Shown one piece after another: positions 31,212-40,338 of a DNA stretch of 64,000 nucleotides. The DNA comes from 2-02-FULL-66-14 sp964651335 (GTDB lineage Bacteria > Pseudomonadota > Gammaproteobacteria > Burkholderiales > SG8-39). The notes below the pieces were generated by a model. It had not been told where the DNA came from. It searched no databases and saw nothing but the letters and a program-made list of their open reading frames with translations. Both the position numbers and the translations under genes were made by a program. The DNA lies in NCBI GenBank assembly GCA_964651335.1, contig CAZYVT010000012.1, forward strand, positions 1 through 64,000. The letters run 5' to 3'. Within the stretch, counting starts at the first letter, position 1, and every line of letters begins with the position of its first letter.

Positions 31212-31666
31212 GGGCCGCTGCCAGGTGCCGGGCGCATGGTGCACAGGATCTCGGCCTCGGTCGCCACAGCGCCGTCCACGCGCGCGGTGCAGCCGAACTT
31301 CCACACCCCGCGCTTGCTGCCGAGGATGAGCACCTCGATTACGAGCTGGTCGCCGGGCTTGACCGGGCGCTTGAAGCGCGCATGGTCGATGCCGGCGTAG
31401 TAGTACACCGTCTTGTCGTCCGGCTTCAGGCCCAGGGTGCGGAACACCAGGATGGCCGCAGCCTGCGCCATCGCCTCGAGGATCAGCACGCCGGGCATGA
31501 TCGGAAGGCCCGGAAAGTGACCGGCAAAGCATGGCTCGTTCACCGAAACATTCTTCAGCGCCACGATCCGCTTGCCCGGCTCCAACTCGAGGACCCGATC
31601 CACCATCAGCATCGGGTAACGGTGCGGCAGGTGCCCGAGCACCTGATAGACATCCATTTCAGCCAT
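31208..31666 (-). CDS. fabZ: 3-hydroxyacyl-ACP dehydratase
   Basis: FabZ dehydrates 3-hydroxyacyl-ACP, directing these intermediates to fatty acid synthesis and away from LpxA/LpxD. The 152-residue hot-dog protein shows LPHRYPMLMVDRV with the catalytic His and GHFPGLPIMPGVLILEAMAQ with the catalytic acid. The start ATG 31666 overlaps the lpxD stop by eight bases and has AGGG upstream; ATG 31657 is an alternative. It is sandwiched between lpxD and lpxA, the conserved order. Confidence 0.97.
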   Translation of the reverse strand: MAEMDVYQVLGHLPHRYPMLMVDRVLELEPGKRIVALKNVSVNEPCFAGHFPGLPIMPGVLILEAMAQAAAILVFRTLGLKPDDKTVYYYAGIDHARFKRPVKPGDQLVIEVLILGSKRGVWKFGCTARVDGAVATEAEILCTMRPAPGSGP

Positions 31667-32693
31667 GCCCGGTGTCCCTTTCCTGGAGGCGTTTTTCGAG
31701 CGCGCGCACGCGCTCGGCGAGCTCCGCAAGGTGCCGCACGTACGCAGTGTTGCGGGCCCAGGCCGCATGCTCGGCAGATGGAAACATGCCGGTATAGGTT
31801 CCCGGTTTGCGGATCGAGTGCGAGATCACCGTCGCGGCAGAGACAGTGACCCGGTCGCAGATGGACAGATGACCCAGGATGATTGCGGCGGCGCCGATCC
31901 GGCAGTGCGCGCCGATGTCGGTACTGCCTGCGACCCCGACAAATCCGGCCATGGCGGTGTGGGCACCGACCCGGCAGTTGTGTCCGATCTGGATCTGGTT
32001 GTCGAGCTTGACGCCATCTTCGATCACGGTGTCGTCGATCGCACCGCGGTCGATCGTCGTGTTGGCGCCGACGTCCACATCATCGCCGATCACCACGCGG
32101 CCGATCTGCGGAATCCTGACCCAGCGTTCGTCCTCGTATGCGATGCCAAAGCCGTCTGCTCCGATGACGACACCGGAATGAACAATCGCACGCGCGCCGA
32201 GCCGGCAATCCGCGTAGACGACCACCGAGGGATGAAGCCGGGAGTCCTCGCCGATCGTCACCCTCGGACCGACGTAGCATCCTGCCCCGATCCAGGTTCG
32301 CTCGCCGATCGCGGCGCCCTCATCCACGACGGCACCGGCGTCGATGCGCGCGCTGGCCGCGACCTGCGCGCCCGTTGCAACCCTCGCCGCAGGATCCACA
32401 CCCGGCACCACTGGCGCGGCGGCATTGAACAGTCCCGAGACGCGACCGAAATACGCGTAGGGATTGTCACACACGATCCTCGGCTTCGCAGTCAGCCCTT
32501 CGGCATCGGGCGCGACGATCACTGCAGCGGCGCGCGTCGCCGCCAGCCGACCGCGGTAGCTCGGGTTGGCGAAAAACGCGATCTGATCTTCGCCCGCGCG
32601 TTCGAGGGTGCCGACCTGGCGGATCAGTACGTGCGGGTCGCCCGCGATGCGGCCGCCGAAGCGCGAGGCGATTTCGGCGAGCGTGAACGCCAT
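31659..32693 (-). CDS. lpxD: UDP-3-O-(3-hydroxyacyl)glucosamine N-acyltransferase
   Basis: LpxD adds the second 3-hydroxyacyl chain in lipid A synthesis. The 344-residue protein begins with the uridine-binding domain (FTLAEIASRFGGRI; AFFANPSYRGRL). A left-handed beta helix of hexapeptides follows, with the catalytic His in IQIGHNCRVGAHTAM, and a C-terminal helix. Start ATG 32693 lies one base after the ompH stop. Neighbours ompH and fabZ complete the conserved bamA-ompH-lpxD-fabZ-lpxA-lpxB block. Confidence 0.97.
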   Translation of the reverse strand: MAFTLAEIASRFGGRIAGDPHVLIRQVGTLERAGEDQIAFFANPSYRGRLAATRAAAVIVAPDAEGLTAKPRIVCDNPYAYFGRVSGLFNAAAPVVPGVDPAARVATGAQVAASARIDAGAVVDEGAAIGERTWIGAGCYVGPRVTIGEDSRLHPSVVVYADCRLGARAIVHSGVVIGADGFGIAYEDERWVRIPQIGRVVIGDDVDVGANTTIDRGAIDDTVIEDGVKLDNQIQIGHNCRVGAHTAMAGFVGVAGSTDIGAHCRIGAAAIILGHLSICDRVTVSAATVISHSIRKPGTYTGMFPSAEHAAWARNTAYVRHLAELAERVRALEKRLQERDTGHG

Positions 32694-32694
32694 G

Positions 32695-33210
32695 TCATCG
32701 CGCGGGAGGCTTGCCTTCCAGCGCCTTGATCACCTTCTCCGTGAGATCGATGCGCGGATTCGCGTAGACCGCGTCCTGAAAGATGATGTCGTATTTCTCC
32801 TGCTCCGCGATCTGCCGAATCGCGCGATTCGCCTGCTCGAGGACCTGCGCCAGCTCCTCGTTCCGGCGCTGGTTGAGGTCTTCCTGGAACTCGCGCCGCC
32901 GGCGCTGAAAATCGCGGTCGAGCTCCGTCAGTTCACGTTCCTTGGTGCGGCGCTGGTTTTCGGTCATGGTCACCGCGTTCTTTTCCAGTTCCTCCTGCAA
33001 CCGCTTGAGTTGATCGGCAATGCGCGAAACCTCCTGGTCGCGCTTGGTGAACTCGCCCTCGATTTTCTTTTGCGCGCGCTGAGCGGGGGCCGACTCGCGC
33101 ATGATGCGCTCGGTGTTGACGAAGCCGAGCTTGCCTTCCCCCATCGCCGGCGCCGCCGGCACTGCCAGGACGGCCGCGGCTGCGATCGCGCGGACAATTT
33201 TCAGTCGCAT
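32695..33210 (-). CDS. ompH: Periplasmic chaperone Skp/OmpH
   Basis: Skp holds unfolded outer-membrane proteins in the periplasm. The 171-residue form from ATG 33210 has a signal peptide (MRLKIVRAIAAAAVLAVPAAPAMG) then the KLGFVNTERIMRES strand. Long charged helices (about residues 40-140) form the trimeric tentacles. GTG 33225 gives a slightly longer form but has no ribosome site. Located directly after bamA, whose clients it delivers. Confidence 0.93.
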   Translation of the reverse strand: MRLKIVRAIAAAAVLAVPAAPAMGEGKLGFVNTERIMRESAPAQRAQKKIEGEFTKRDQEVSRIADQLKRLQEELEKNAVTMTENQRRTKERELTELDRDFQRRRREFQEDLNQRRNEELAQVLEQANRAIRQIAEQEKYDIIFQDAVYANPRIDLTEKVIKALEGKPPAR

Positions 33211-33227
33211 AAGTCGGATCTTCACTG

Positions 33228-35501
33228 TCAGAACGCGGTGCCAAAAGTGAATTGTAACCTCTGCACCCGGTCAATCCCCTTCCTTTCATTGAACGGTTGC
33301 GCCAACGAAAGCTTGAGCGGGCCGAACGGCGAGGTCCAGGAAAGCCCGATGCCGGCCGCATAACGCATCTCCGAGATCGACCATTTCTCGGCTGCACCGA
33401 ACACCTGCCCCGCATCGATGAACGCTGCGAGGCGCAGCGACTTGTCCTGGGTCGCGCCCGGGACCGGGAACTGCACTTCCGCGCTGCCGACCATCTTGCG
33501 GGTTCCACCGAGCGAATTCCCGTCCGCGTCGCGCGGGCCGAGTGAAAACGGCCGGTAACCGCGAACCGATCCCGGTCCGCCCACGTAGTAGTTCTTGAAA
33601 AACGGAACCGACTTGTTGCCCAGGCCGTGCGTAAAACCGACTTCGCCATTGAGGGCGAGCGTGAAGACCCGGGTCAACGGGCGGAACCACTGGTACTGGA
33701 CATTGAGGCGGTAGTACTGCAGGTCACCGCCGGCGAGCTCCACCGAAGTCCTTGCCAGCGTGCCTTTGGTCGTCTGGATCGCACTGTCGCGCGTATCCTG
33801 CCCCAGGCCAACCGTGGCGGCGCCGTAGGCATATCGGCTGCCGAACTGGTTCACGAAATTGAGGTAGCTCAGCGGGCTATTGGTGAAGGTCTGCAGATCA
33901 ACGCTCTCCGCGTTGACTCCGAAGCTGATGCTGTCGGTCTCGGAAATCGGATAACCGAACCGGATGCCCCCGCCCAGAGTCTTCGTGACGTAGGCCCCCA
34001 CCGAGAGGGACGAAGCATCCGTGTCGCGCTTGTAGACGTCGAACCCCTGGCTCACGCCGTCCACGGTGTAGTACGGATTGAGATACGAAAGCGCGTAGAC
34101 CTGATTGACCTTGCCGCTGTTGACATTGACCGAAATCGACTTGCCGCTGCCGAACACGTTTTGCTGGGAAACCGAACCGGAAACGACCAGCTTGTCCACG
34201 GACGAAAACCCGGCTCCCAGAAGCAGCGCCCCGGTCGGCTTTTCCTCGACTGTGAAGTTGACGTCGACCTGGTCCGGGCTGGCGGCGACCGGAGCGGTCT
34301 CCACGCTGACGTCCTTGAAGTACTGTGTGCGGTCGATCCGTTGCTTCGAGACCTGGATCCTGGAGGTGTCGTAAAAAGCGCCCTCCAACTGCCGCATCTC
34401 GCGCCGGACAACCTCGTCCCGGGTCCTCGTGTTACCGCCGATGTTGATGCGCCGTACATAGACGCGACGCCCGGGGTCGACCACGATCGTGAACGCGACC
34501 GTGCGCTTCTCCTTGTCGAGCCTGGGCACCGGATTGGCGTTGGCGAATGCATACCCCTCATTCCCCAGACGGTCGTTGATCGCCTTCACGCTCTCGATGA
34601 GCTTCTCGCGAGAATACACGTCTCCCGGATTCACCTTGATCAGCCTCTCGAGCTGCTCCTTCGGCACCAGTGTCTGTCCGGTGAGCAGAATCTCCGAGAC
34701 CGTGTACTTCTCCCCTTCGGTGACATTGACCGTGATGTAGATGTCGAGTTTGTCGGGCGTGATCGATACCTGGGTCGAGTCGATGTTGAAGTCGAGATAG
34801 CCCTGGTTGAGGTAATGCGAGCGCAGCGCCTCGAGGTCCGCCGAAAGCTTCTGCCGCGAGTACTGGTCATGCTTCGTGTACCACGTCAGCCAGCCCGGCG
34901 TGCGCAGCGTAAACAGTTCGAGCAGCTCCTTCTCGCCGATTGCCTGGGCGCCGACGATGTTGATCGAGCGGATCTTCGCCACGTCGCCCTCGACCACCGT
35001 GAAATTGATGCCCACGCGGTTGCGTTCCAGCGGCGTCACCGTGGTCTGCACTTCCGCGGCGTACCGGCCGCGGGAAAGGTACTGCCGCTTCAGTTCCTGC
35101 TCGGCATTGTCGAGGACGGAACGATCGAAGACCCGCCCTTCGGCGATCCCCATCTCGCGCAAGACCTTGCGCAGCGTGTCGCCATCGAATTCCTTGACCC
35201 CGGAGAAATCGACCTGCGCAATGGCCGGACGTTCTTCGACCAGTACGACCAGCACGTCGTTTTGCACCTCGAGTCGCACATCCTTGAAAAAGCCGGTCGC
35301 GAACAGCGCCCGCAGCGCCTGCTGCGCCTTTTCCTCGGTCATGGTTTCGCCGACCTTGACCGGCAGGTAGCTGAACACGGTTCCGGGTTCCGTGCGCTGC
35401 AGGCCCTCGACACGGATGTCGCGAACCACAAACGGCTTGAAAGTCTGTGCCCAGGCGCCCGCGGCGGCAATCAGGCAGAACACGAACGCAAGCAGGCGCA
35501 T
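33228..35501 (-). CDS. bamA: Outer membrane protein assembly factor BamA
   Basis: BamA is the central Omp85 insertase of the outer membrane. The 757-residue protein has a signal peptide (MRLLAFVFCLIAAAGAWA) and five POTRA domains (about residues 22-420; first strand VVRDIRVEGLQRTE). A 16-strand beta barrel follows, with the lid motif VRGYRPFSLGPRD near residue 655 and terminal aromatic QFTFGTAF, the signal BamA itself recognises. Three bases separate it from rseP upstream. Confidence 0.97.
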   Translation of the reverse strand: MRLLAFVFCLIAAAGAWAQTFKPFVVRDIRVEGLQRTEPGTVFSYLPVKVGETMTEEKAQQALRALFATGFFKDVRLEVQNDVLVVLVEERPAIAQVDFSGVKEFDGDTLRKVLREMGIAEGRVFDRSVLDNAEQELKRQYLSRGRYAAEVQTTVTPLERNRVGINFTVVEGDVAKIRSINIVGAQAIGEKELLELFTLRTPGWLTWYTKHDQYSRQKLSADLEALRSHYLNQGYLDFNIDSTQVSITPDKLDIYITVNVTEGEKYTVSEILLTGQTLVPKEQLERLIKVNPGDVYSREKLIESVKAINDRLGNEGYAFANANPVPRLDKEKRTVAFTIVVDPGRRVYVRRINIGGNTRTRDEVVRREMRQLEGAFYDTSRIQVSKQRIDRTQYFKDVSVETAPVAASPDQVDVNFTVEEKPTGALLLGAGFSSVDKLVVSGSVSQQNVFGSGKSISVNVNSGKVNQVYALSYLNPYYTVDGVSQGFDVYKRDTDASSLSVGAYVTKTLGGGIRFGYPISETDSISFGVNAESVDLQTFTNSPLSYLNFVNQFGSRYAYGAATVGLGQDTRDSAIQTTKGTLARTSVELAGGDLQYYRLNVQYQWFRPLTRVFTLALNGEVGFTHGLGNKSVPFFKNYYVGGPGSVRGYRPFSLGPRDADGNSLGGTRKMVGSAEVQFPVPGATQDKSLRLAAFIDAGQVFGAAEKWSISEMRYAAGIGLSWTSPFGPLKLSLAQPFNERKGIDRVQRLQFTFGTAF

Positions 35502-35504
35502 TGA

Positions 35505-36869
35505 TCAGCCGGAGAACAGACGGTTCAGGTCGTTGTAAAAGGCGAAGGCCATCATGAACAGCAGCAGCGCGAGGCCCACGCGCTGTCCCAGCTCCATCGC
35601 TCGCTCGGACACGGGGCTGCCTCTTATTATTTCCACCGCATAATACATCAAGTGCCCGCCGTCGAGCAGCGGAATCGGGAGCAGATTGAGCACCGCAAGA
35701 CTGACGCTGATCAAAGCGAGGAAGGTTGCATAGGAGAGCCACCCCATCTGCGCCGATTGACCCGCGTAATCGGCAATCGTGACGGGTCCCGACAGGTGTT
35801 TCCAGGAGACCTCGCCAAGCAACATCTTGCCGAGCATCTTGAGGCTGAACAGCGCGATGTCGGCCGTTTTCTCGCAAGACTTGGCGATCGCCTCCAGCGG
35901 ACCGTACCGTACCCGCACCAGGATCCGTTCGGCGTGCGCCTGCGGAACCAGAGGCGCTGCGCCGATCCTGCCGATCTGCAGCCCGTTCGCCGTCGCCGCC
36001 TCCGGAACCACTTCCAGCGTGAGCCGTTCGCCGCCGCGGTCGATCACGACGTGCAGCGGCGTGCCGGGCCGCTCCCGGATCACGCGTACCAAGTCATCCC
36101 AGTTCGCGACTGTCCGGCCGCCCATCTGCCGGACGCGATCCCCCGCCCGCAGCCCCGCGCGCTCGGCCGGACTGCCCGGGACGATCGTGCCAAACACCGG
36201 TTCCAGCGGCGGGCGGTAGAGGCGAAGACCGATCCGCTCGAGCGCGTCGCCTTCGAAATCCGCTGCGGGAAATGCAGTGAGATCGAGCTTCAGCTGCGCG
36301 ATTGCCTGCCGCTCGCTGATCACTTCGAGGGCGAGCGACTCGCGCTGCAGCGCGCCCTGGAGTACGCGCCAGCGCAGTTCCTGCCAGGTCTCGACGGGCT
36401 GGCCGCCGATCGAACGCACGGTGTCGCCGGCGCGCAGGCCGGCAGTGTGCGCGAGTGTGCCCGCGGGTGGCTCGGCGAGCACGGGGCGGGCTTCCGGCAA
36501 GCCGTACAGGAAGAGCCCCGCATACACCGCGATCGCGAAGAGGAAATTGAAAGCCGGTCCCGATGCAACGATGAAAACACGCCGCCAAACGCCTTGTCGG
36601 TTGAACGCCCGCGCACGTTCATGAGCCTCGACCGGGCCTTCACGCTCATCGAGCATCTTCACATATCCACCGAACGGCACCACCGCGATGGTCCACTCCG
36701 TTGCATCGGGGCTCCGCCGCCAGCTGAGGATCGGACGACCGAAACCGACCGAAAAGCGCAGGATCCTGACGTTGCAGAGCCGGGCAGCGAGGTAGTGACC
36801 GTATTCGTGGACCACGATCAACACGCAGAGCGCCGCCACGAACGCCGCGATCGTCTGCAGCAGGCTCAT
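35505..36869 (-). CDS. rseP: Intramembrane site-2 protease RseP
   Basis: RseP is a zinc metalloprotease in the inner membrane that cuts RseA to release sigma-E. The active-site HEYGH lies at residues 21-25 in the first transmembrane segment, and the second site LLDGGHLMYY near residue 395. Two PDZ domains lie in between (around RAGDTVRSIGG and RAGDRVRQMGG). The 454-residue length is normal. The start ATG 36869 overlaps the dxr stop as ATGA. The pairing with bamA and ompH fits envelope stress control. Confidence 0.96.
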   Translation of the reverse strand: MSLLQTIAAFVAALCVLIVVHEYGHYLAARLCNVRILRFSVGFGRPILSWRRSPDATEWTIAVVPFGGYVKMLDEREGPVEAHERARAFNRQGVWRRVFIVASGPAFNFLFAIAVYAGLFLYGLPEARPVLAEPPAGTLAHTAGLRAGDTVRSIGGQPVETWQELRWRVLQGALQRESLALEVISERQAIAQLKLDLTAFPAADFEGDALERIGLRLYRPPLEPVFGTIVPGSPAERAGLRAGDRVRQMGGRTVANWDDLVRVIRERPGTPLHVVIDRGGERLTLEVVPEAATANGLQIGRIGAAPLVPQAHAERILVRVRYGPLEAIAKSCEKTADIALFSLKMLGKMLLGEVSWKHLSGPVTIADYAGQSAQMGWLSYATFLALISVSLAVLNLLPIPLLDGGHLMYYAVEIIRGSPVSERAMELGQRVGLALLLFMMAFAFYNDLNRLFSG

Positions 36870-38080
36870 GCCGCCCGGCCCATGAGATCAGTGACGCACG
36901 CGGCGGCGGCGCGGCGCGCGCGCCGATCCGCATCCAGCACCGCCTCAAGCGTGTCGCTGGAACCTCCGAGGACCCCTTGCATGGTCTCCTCGATGACGCG
37001 AGGGATCGCCGTAAAGCGCAGCTTTCCGCCGAGAAACGATTCGACCGCGATCTCGTTCACCGCATTCAGAATCGCAGGAACGGTGCCGCCAGCACGGAGT
37101 GCGGCGTAGGCGAAGCGCAGACACGGGAAACGCCGAAGATCGGGATGCTGGAACGCCAGCTGACCGACCGACCCCAGGTCCAGCGGACGCACCCCGGATT
37201 CGATGCGCTCGGGAAACCCCAGTGCGTGGGCAATCGGCACCCGCATGTCGGGGTTGGATAATTGTGCGATGACCGATCCGTCCACGTATTCGACCAGCGA
37301 ATGAACGATGCTCTGAGGATGAATCAGCACCTCGATGCGCTCGGCCGGCAAATCGAACAACCAGTGCGCCTCGATGACCTCGAGCCCCTTGTTCATCATG
37401 GTGGCAGAGTCGACCGAGATCTTGCGACCCATCACCCAGTTCGGATGCGCACACGCCTGGTCGGGCGTAACCAGGTCGAGTTGCTCGATCGGGGTGGTGC
37501 GGAAAGGCCCTCCCGACGCGGTGAGAATCACGCGCCTGATTGCGGTAAGCGGCGGAACACCAGTTCCAGGCTGCGGCAAGCACTGGAATACGGCATTGTG
37601 TTCGCTGTCAATCGGCAGCAGCAACGCTCCGGACTTGCGCACCGCTGCCATGAACAGCGCCCCTGCCATCACCAGGGCCTCCTTGTTGGCGAGCAACACG
37701 CGCTTGCCTGCTCTCGCCGCGGCGATGGCCGGCCCCAGTCCGATCGCACCCACAATGGCCGCCAGCACGGTGTCGCAGTCCGGATGCGTGGCGATGTCCT
37801 CCAGCGCCCTCGCGCCGAACCGCAACTCGCATCCAGCGTCGTCGGCAAAGCGGCGGCGCAATGCCGTATCCTCGTCGAGCCCGGACAGGACCGCATGCCG
37901 CGGCCGGTGTCGCCGGCACAGTTCGAGCAGCGCGTCCGCCGAGGTGCGCGCACTGAGTGCAATCACGCGGTAACGATCGGGGTGCCTGGCGACGACGTCC
38001 AGGGTGCTCGTGCCGATCGAACCCGTCGCCCCGAGCAGCGTAATCCCGCAGGCGCGTGACGCGGGACGGGTCTGGCTCAT
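36866..38080 (-). CDS. dxr: 1-deoxy-D-xylulose-5-phosphate reductoisomerase
   Basis: Dxr converts DXP to MEP with NADPH in isoprenoid synthesis, feeding the undecaprenyl carrier made by uppS in the same operon. The 404-residue protein has the NADPH loop LLGATGSIGTSTLDV. The active-site blocks are LLANKEALVMAG, LPIDSEHNAVFQCL, SASGGPF-like TASGGPFR, and GRKISVDSATMMNKGLEVIEAHWLF. The start ATG 38080 overlaps the cdsA stop; the longer frame to 38284 is within cdsA in another register. Confidence 0.97.
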   Translation of the reverse strand: MSQTRPASRACGITLLGATGSIGTSTLDVVARHPDRYRVIALSARTSADALLELCRRHRPRHAVLSGLDEDTALRRRFADDAGCELRFGARALEDIATHPDCDTVLAAIVGAIGLGPAIAAARAGKRVLLANKEALVMAGALFMAAVRKSGALLLPIDSEHNAVFQCLPQPGTGVPPLTAIRRVILTASGGPFRTTPIEQLDLVTPDQACAHPNWVMGRKISVDSATMMNKGLEVIEAHWLFDLPAERIEVLIHPQSIVHSLVEYVDGSVIAQLSNPDMRVPIAHALGFPERIESGVRPLDLGSVGQLAFQHPDLRRFPCLRFAYAALRAGGTVPAILNAVNEIAVESFLGGKLRFTAIPRVIEETMQGVLGGSSDTLEAVLDADRRARRAAAACVTDLMGRAA

Positions 38081-38895
38081 CTCGCGCCCAATGTTGCGAT
38101 CAACAGCGCCCCAACGGGAAGCGCAGCAGTGGCGCTGTCGATGCGGTCCAGCACTCCACCGTGCCCCGGAAGCAGGGTGCCGCTGTCCTTGACGCCCGCT
38201 TGGCGCTTGACCGCAGACTCGAACAGGTCGCCCAGGATGCCCGAGGCGCATAGAACCGCGGCCCCGACGACATAAGGGATCCAAATCATGCCTGTTACAT
38301 GTGCGCCAACGCCCGGCATCGATAGCGCGAGGATGATAGCGTATGCAAGGCTCGCGAGAATCGCTCCAGCTACGCCCTCCCAGGTCTTTCCAGGGCTGAC
38401 CGCCGGTGCCAGCTTACGTCGGCCGAAGGCCCGTCCCGCGAGGTAGGCCGCCGTATCCGAAGTCCAGACCAGCCCGAGAATGGCAAGCAGACGCCCCGGG
38501 TCCAGCGTAATCATCGCCAGCCCAGCCGGCAACAGCACCGCGAGTCCCGCGGGCGGCAGCATCCTACGCGAGGAAACTGACATTCCGCGTGCGAGCCACA
38601 CAGGCACTGCCGCTCCCCAGAACACCAGCGCGCCGATCAGGACCGCGAGCACCGGCAGGTCCAAAATGCCAACCGGCCACGACCACCAGCTCACGGCCGC
38701 ATACAGCGCGATGCACCCGGCGGAGTACGAAACCGCGCCCCATGTGCTCAGCCCGGCGAGTGCGCCCCATTCCCGCGCCGCGTACGCAACGATCGCGCCA
38801 ACCAGAACCGCAAACGGCGCGCGATCCAGGAACAGCAGCGTTGCGACAAAAACCGCGAGCAGTGCCGCCGCGGTCAGGGTGCGAATTGCAAACAA
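38077..38895 (-). CDS. cdsA: Phosphatidate cytidylyltransferase
   Basis: CdsA makes CDP-diacylglycerol, the branch point of phospholipids, in the inner membrane. The 272-residue form has about eight hydrophobic segments and the CDP-diglyceride synthase signature near the C terminus (SGILGDLFESAVKRQAGVKD, then LPGHGGVLDRIDS). The start is uncertain: TTG 38895, four bases after the uppS stop, matches the family length; the frame is open through uppS but that part is not conserved-looking. The stop overlaps dxr. Confidence 0.92.
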   Translation of the reverse strand: MFAIRTLTAAALLAVFVATLLFLDRAPFAVLVGAIVAYAAREWGALAGLSTWGAVSYSAGCIALYAAVSWWSWPVGILDLPVLAVLIGALVFWGAAVPVWLARGMSVSSRRMLPPAGLAVLLPAGLAMITLDPGRLLAILGLVWTSDTAAYLAGRAFGRRKLAPAVSPGKTWEGVAGAILASLAYAIILALSMPGVGAHVTGMIWIPYVVGAAVLCASGILGDLFESAVKRQAGVKDSGTLLPGHGGVLDRIDSATAALPVGALLIATLGAR

Positions 38896-38899
38896 GCGC

Positions 38900-39703
38900 C
38901 TAGGCGCCGCCGGCAGCTGAAAGCGATCGCGCCAGCGCCGTGCGCTCCGCCTGCTCCAGCTGCTCACTGGTACGGCCGAACCGCCGTTCCCGACCGCGGT
39001 ACCACGCGAACGCCTGATCGAGTGCTTCGGCATCGAAGTCCGGCCAAAGCCGGTCGGTAAAGTACAGTTCCGTGTAGGCCAGTTGCCAGAGCAGGAAGTT
39101 GCTCACGCGCTGCTCGCCGGCGGTCCGAATGAAGAGGTCCGGCTCCGGCGCATAGGCCATCGAGAGGTGCGGCGCAATCTGCTCCTCGCTGACACCGGCC
39201 AGGACCGCCGCCGGGTGTTCGCGGGCCAGACGCGTCAGCGCCTGGAGGATGTCCCAGCGGCCGCCGTAGTTTGCGGCGATGGTGAGTGTAAGTCCGCCAT
39301 TGGCCTCGGTCAGGCGCTCGCCGGCATCGATCAGCGACCGGATTTTCGGATCGAAGCGGCTGGTGTCGCCGATCACCTTCAGGCGGATGGCATTGCGATT
39401 CAGCTTTCGCACCTCGCGAGTGAGCGCGGCGAGGAAAAGCTGCATGAGGAGCGCGACTTCCTCCGGCGGACGGCGCCAGTTCTCCGAACTGAACGCGAAC
39501 AGGGTAAGGTAGCCCACTCCGCGCTCGGTGCATGCCCGAACGATCCGCCGCACCGCCTCCACGCCGCGCTTGTGCCCTGCGAAACGCGGCAGCCGCCGCC
39601 GTTTCGCCCAGCGACCATTGCCGTCCAGGATGATCGCCACATGGCGCGGAACGTCGCCGTGAGGCAGGACCTGAAGCGTCGAACTTTCGTGCTGCGCGGA
39701 CAT
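38900..39703 (-). CDS. uppS: Undecaprenyl diphosphate synthase
   Basis: UppS condenses isopentenyl diphosphate with farnesyl diphosphate in cis to make the C55 lipid carrier. The 267-residue protein shows HVAIILDGNGRWAKRR (catalytic Asp and diphosphate loop), GVGYLTLFAFSSENWRRP and the C-terminal PDLFIRTAGEQRVSNFLLWQ with ELYFTDRLWPDF. The start ATG 39703 is 64 bases after the frr stop, the widest gap in the upstream part of the operon, so a secondary promoter is possible. Confidence 0.97.
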   Translation of the reverse strand: MSAQHESSTLQVLPHGDVPRHVAIILDGNGRWAKRRRLPRFAGHKRGVEAVRRIVRACTERGVGYLTLFAFSSENWRRPPEEVALLMQLFLAALTREVRKLNRNAIRLKVIGDTSRFDPKIRSLIDAGERLTEANGGLTLTIAANYGGRWDILQALTRLAREHPAAVLAGVSEEQIAPHLSMAYAPEPDLFIRTAGEQRVSNFLLWQLAYTELYFTDRLWPDFDAEALDQAFAWYRGRERRFGRTSEQLEQAERTALARSLSAAGGA

Positions 39704-39767
39704 GCTTTATCCAGAAGTTTCGCCCTGCAGCACAGGTTCCTCTGCCCCGCAGCGCATCGTTGTACTT

Positions 39768-40328
39768 CTATACCGCCATCAACTCCGCTTCCTTCTGCTG
39801 CAGAAGCGTGTCGATCGCCGTGATGTGCTGGTCGGTGAGCGTTTGGACCTCGTCCTGTGCCCGCCGCTCGTCGTTCTCGGAGACGTCTTTCCTTTTCAGG
39901 GCTTCCTTCAGATAATGATTGGCGTCGCGCCTCAGGTTGCGGATCGCGATGCGCGCGTTCTCCGCTTCGTGGCGCACCACCTTGGTGAGCTCCTTGCGGC
40001 GCTCCTCGGTCAGCAGCGGCATCGGCACGCGAATGGTTTCGCCCGTCGCGGCCGGATTCAGGCCAAGATCCGAAGCGCGAATCGCCTTCTCCACCGGCTG
40101 CAGCATCTTCTTCTCGAACGGCACCACGCCGATGGTACGCGCATCGAGCAGCGTGACCTTCGCGACCTGATTGATCGGGGTCGGAGTGCCGTAGTAGTCC
40201 ACCGTGACATGGTCCAGCAGGCCCGTGTGCGCGCGCCCGGTGCGGATCTTCGCGAGATCCGTCTTGAACGCCTCGATGGTCTTGTTCATCTTGAGGTCGG
40301 TGGTCTTCTTGAGCTCCGCGATCTGCAT
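39768..40328 (-). CDS. frr: Ribosome recycling factor
   Basis: RRF splits post-termination ribosomes with EF-G. The 186-residue protein has the three-helix bundle with MNKTIEAFKTDLAKIRTGRA near the N terminus, HVTVDYYGTPTPINQVA in the beta domain, and RRKELTKVVRHEAENARIAIRN. The start ATG 40328 follows AGGGGA at good spacing. It is ten bases after pyrH, in the universal tsf-pyrH-frr order. Confidence 0.98.
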   Translation of the reverse strand: MQIAELKKTTDLKMNKTIEAFKTDLAKIRTGRAHTGLLDHVTVDYYGTPTPINQVAKVTLLDARTIGVVPFEKKMLQPVEKAIRASDLGLNPAATGETIRVPMPLLTEERRKELTKVVRHEAENARIAIRNLRRDANHYLKEALKRKDVSENDERRAQDEVQTLTDQHITAIDTLLQQKEAELMAV

Positions 40329-40338
40329 GGCTTTTCCC

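Noticed and set aside
33627..35504. 625-codon plus-strand frame opposite bamA
   Set aside because: No domains and a composition expected from the complement of bamA codons.
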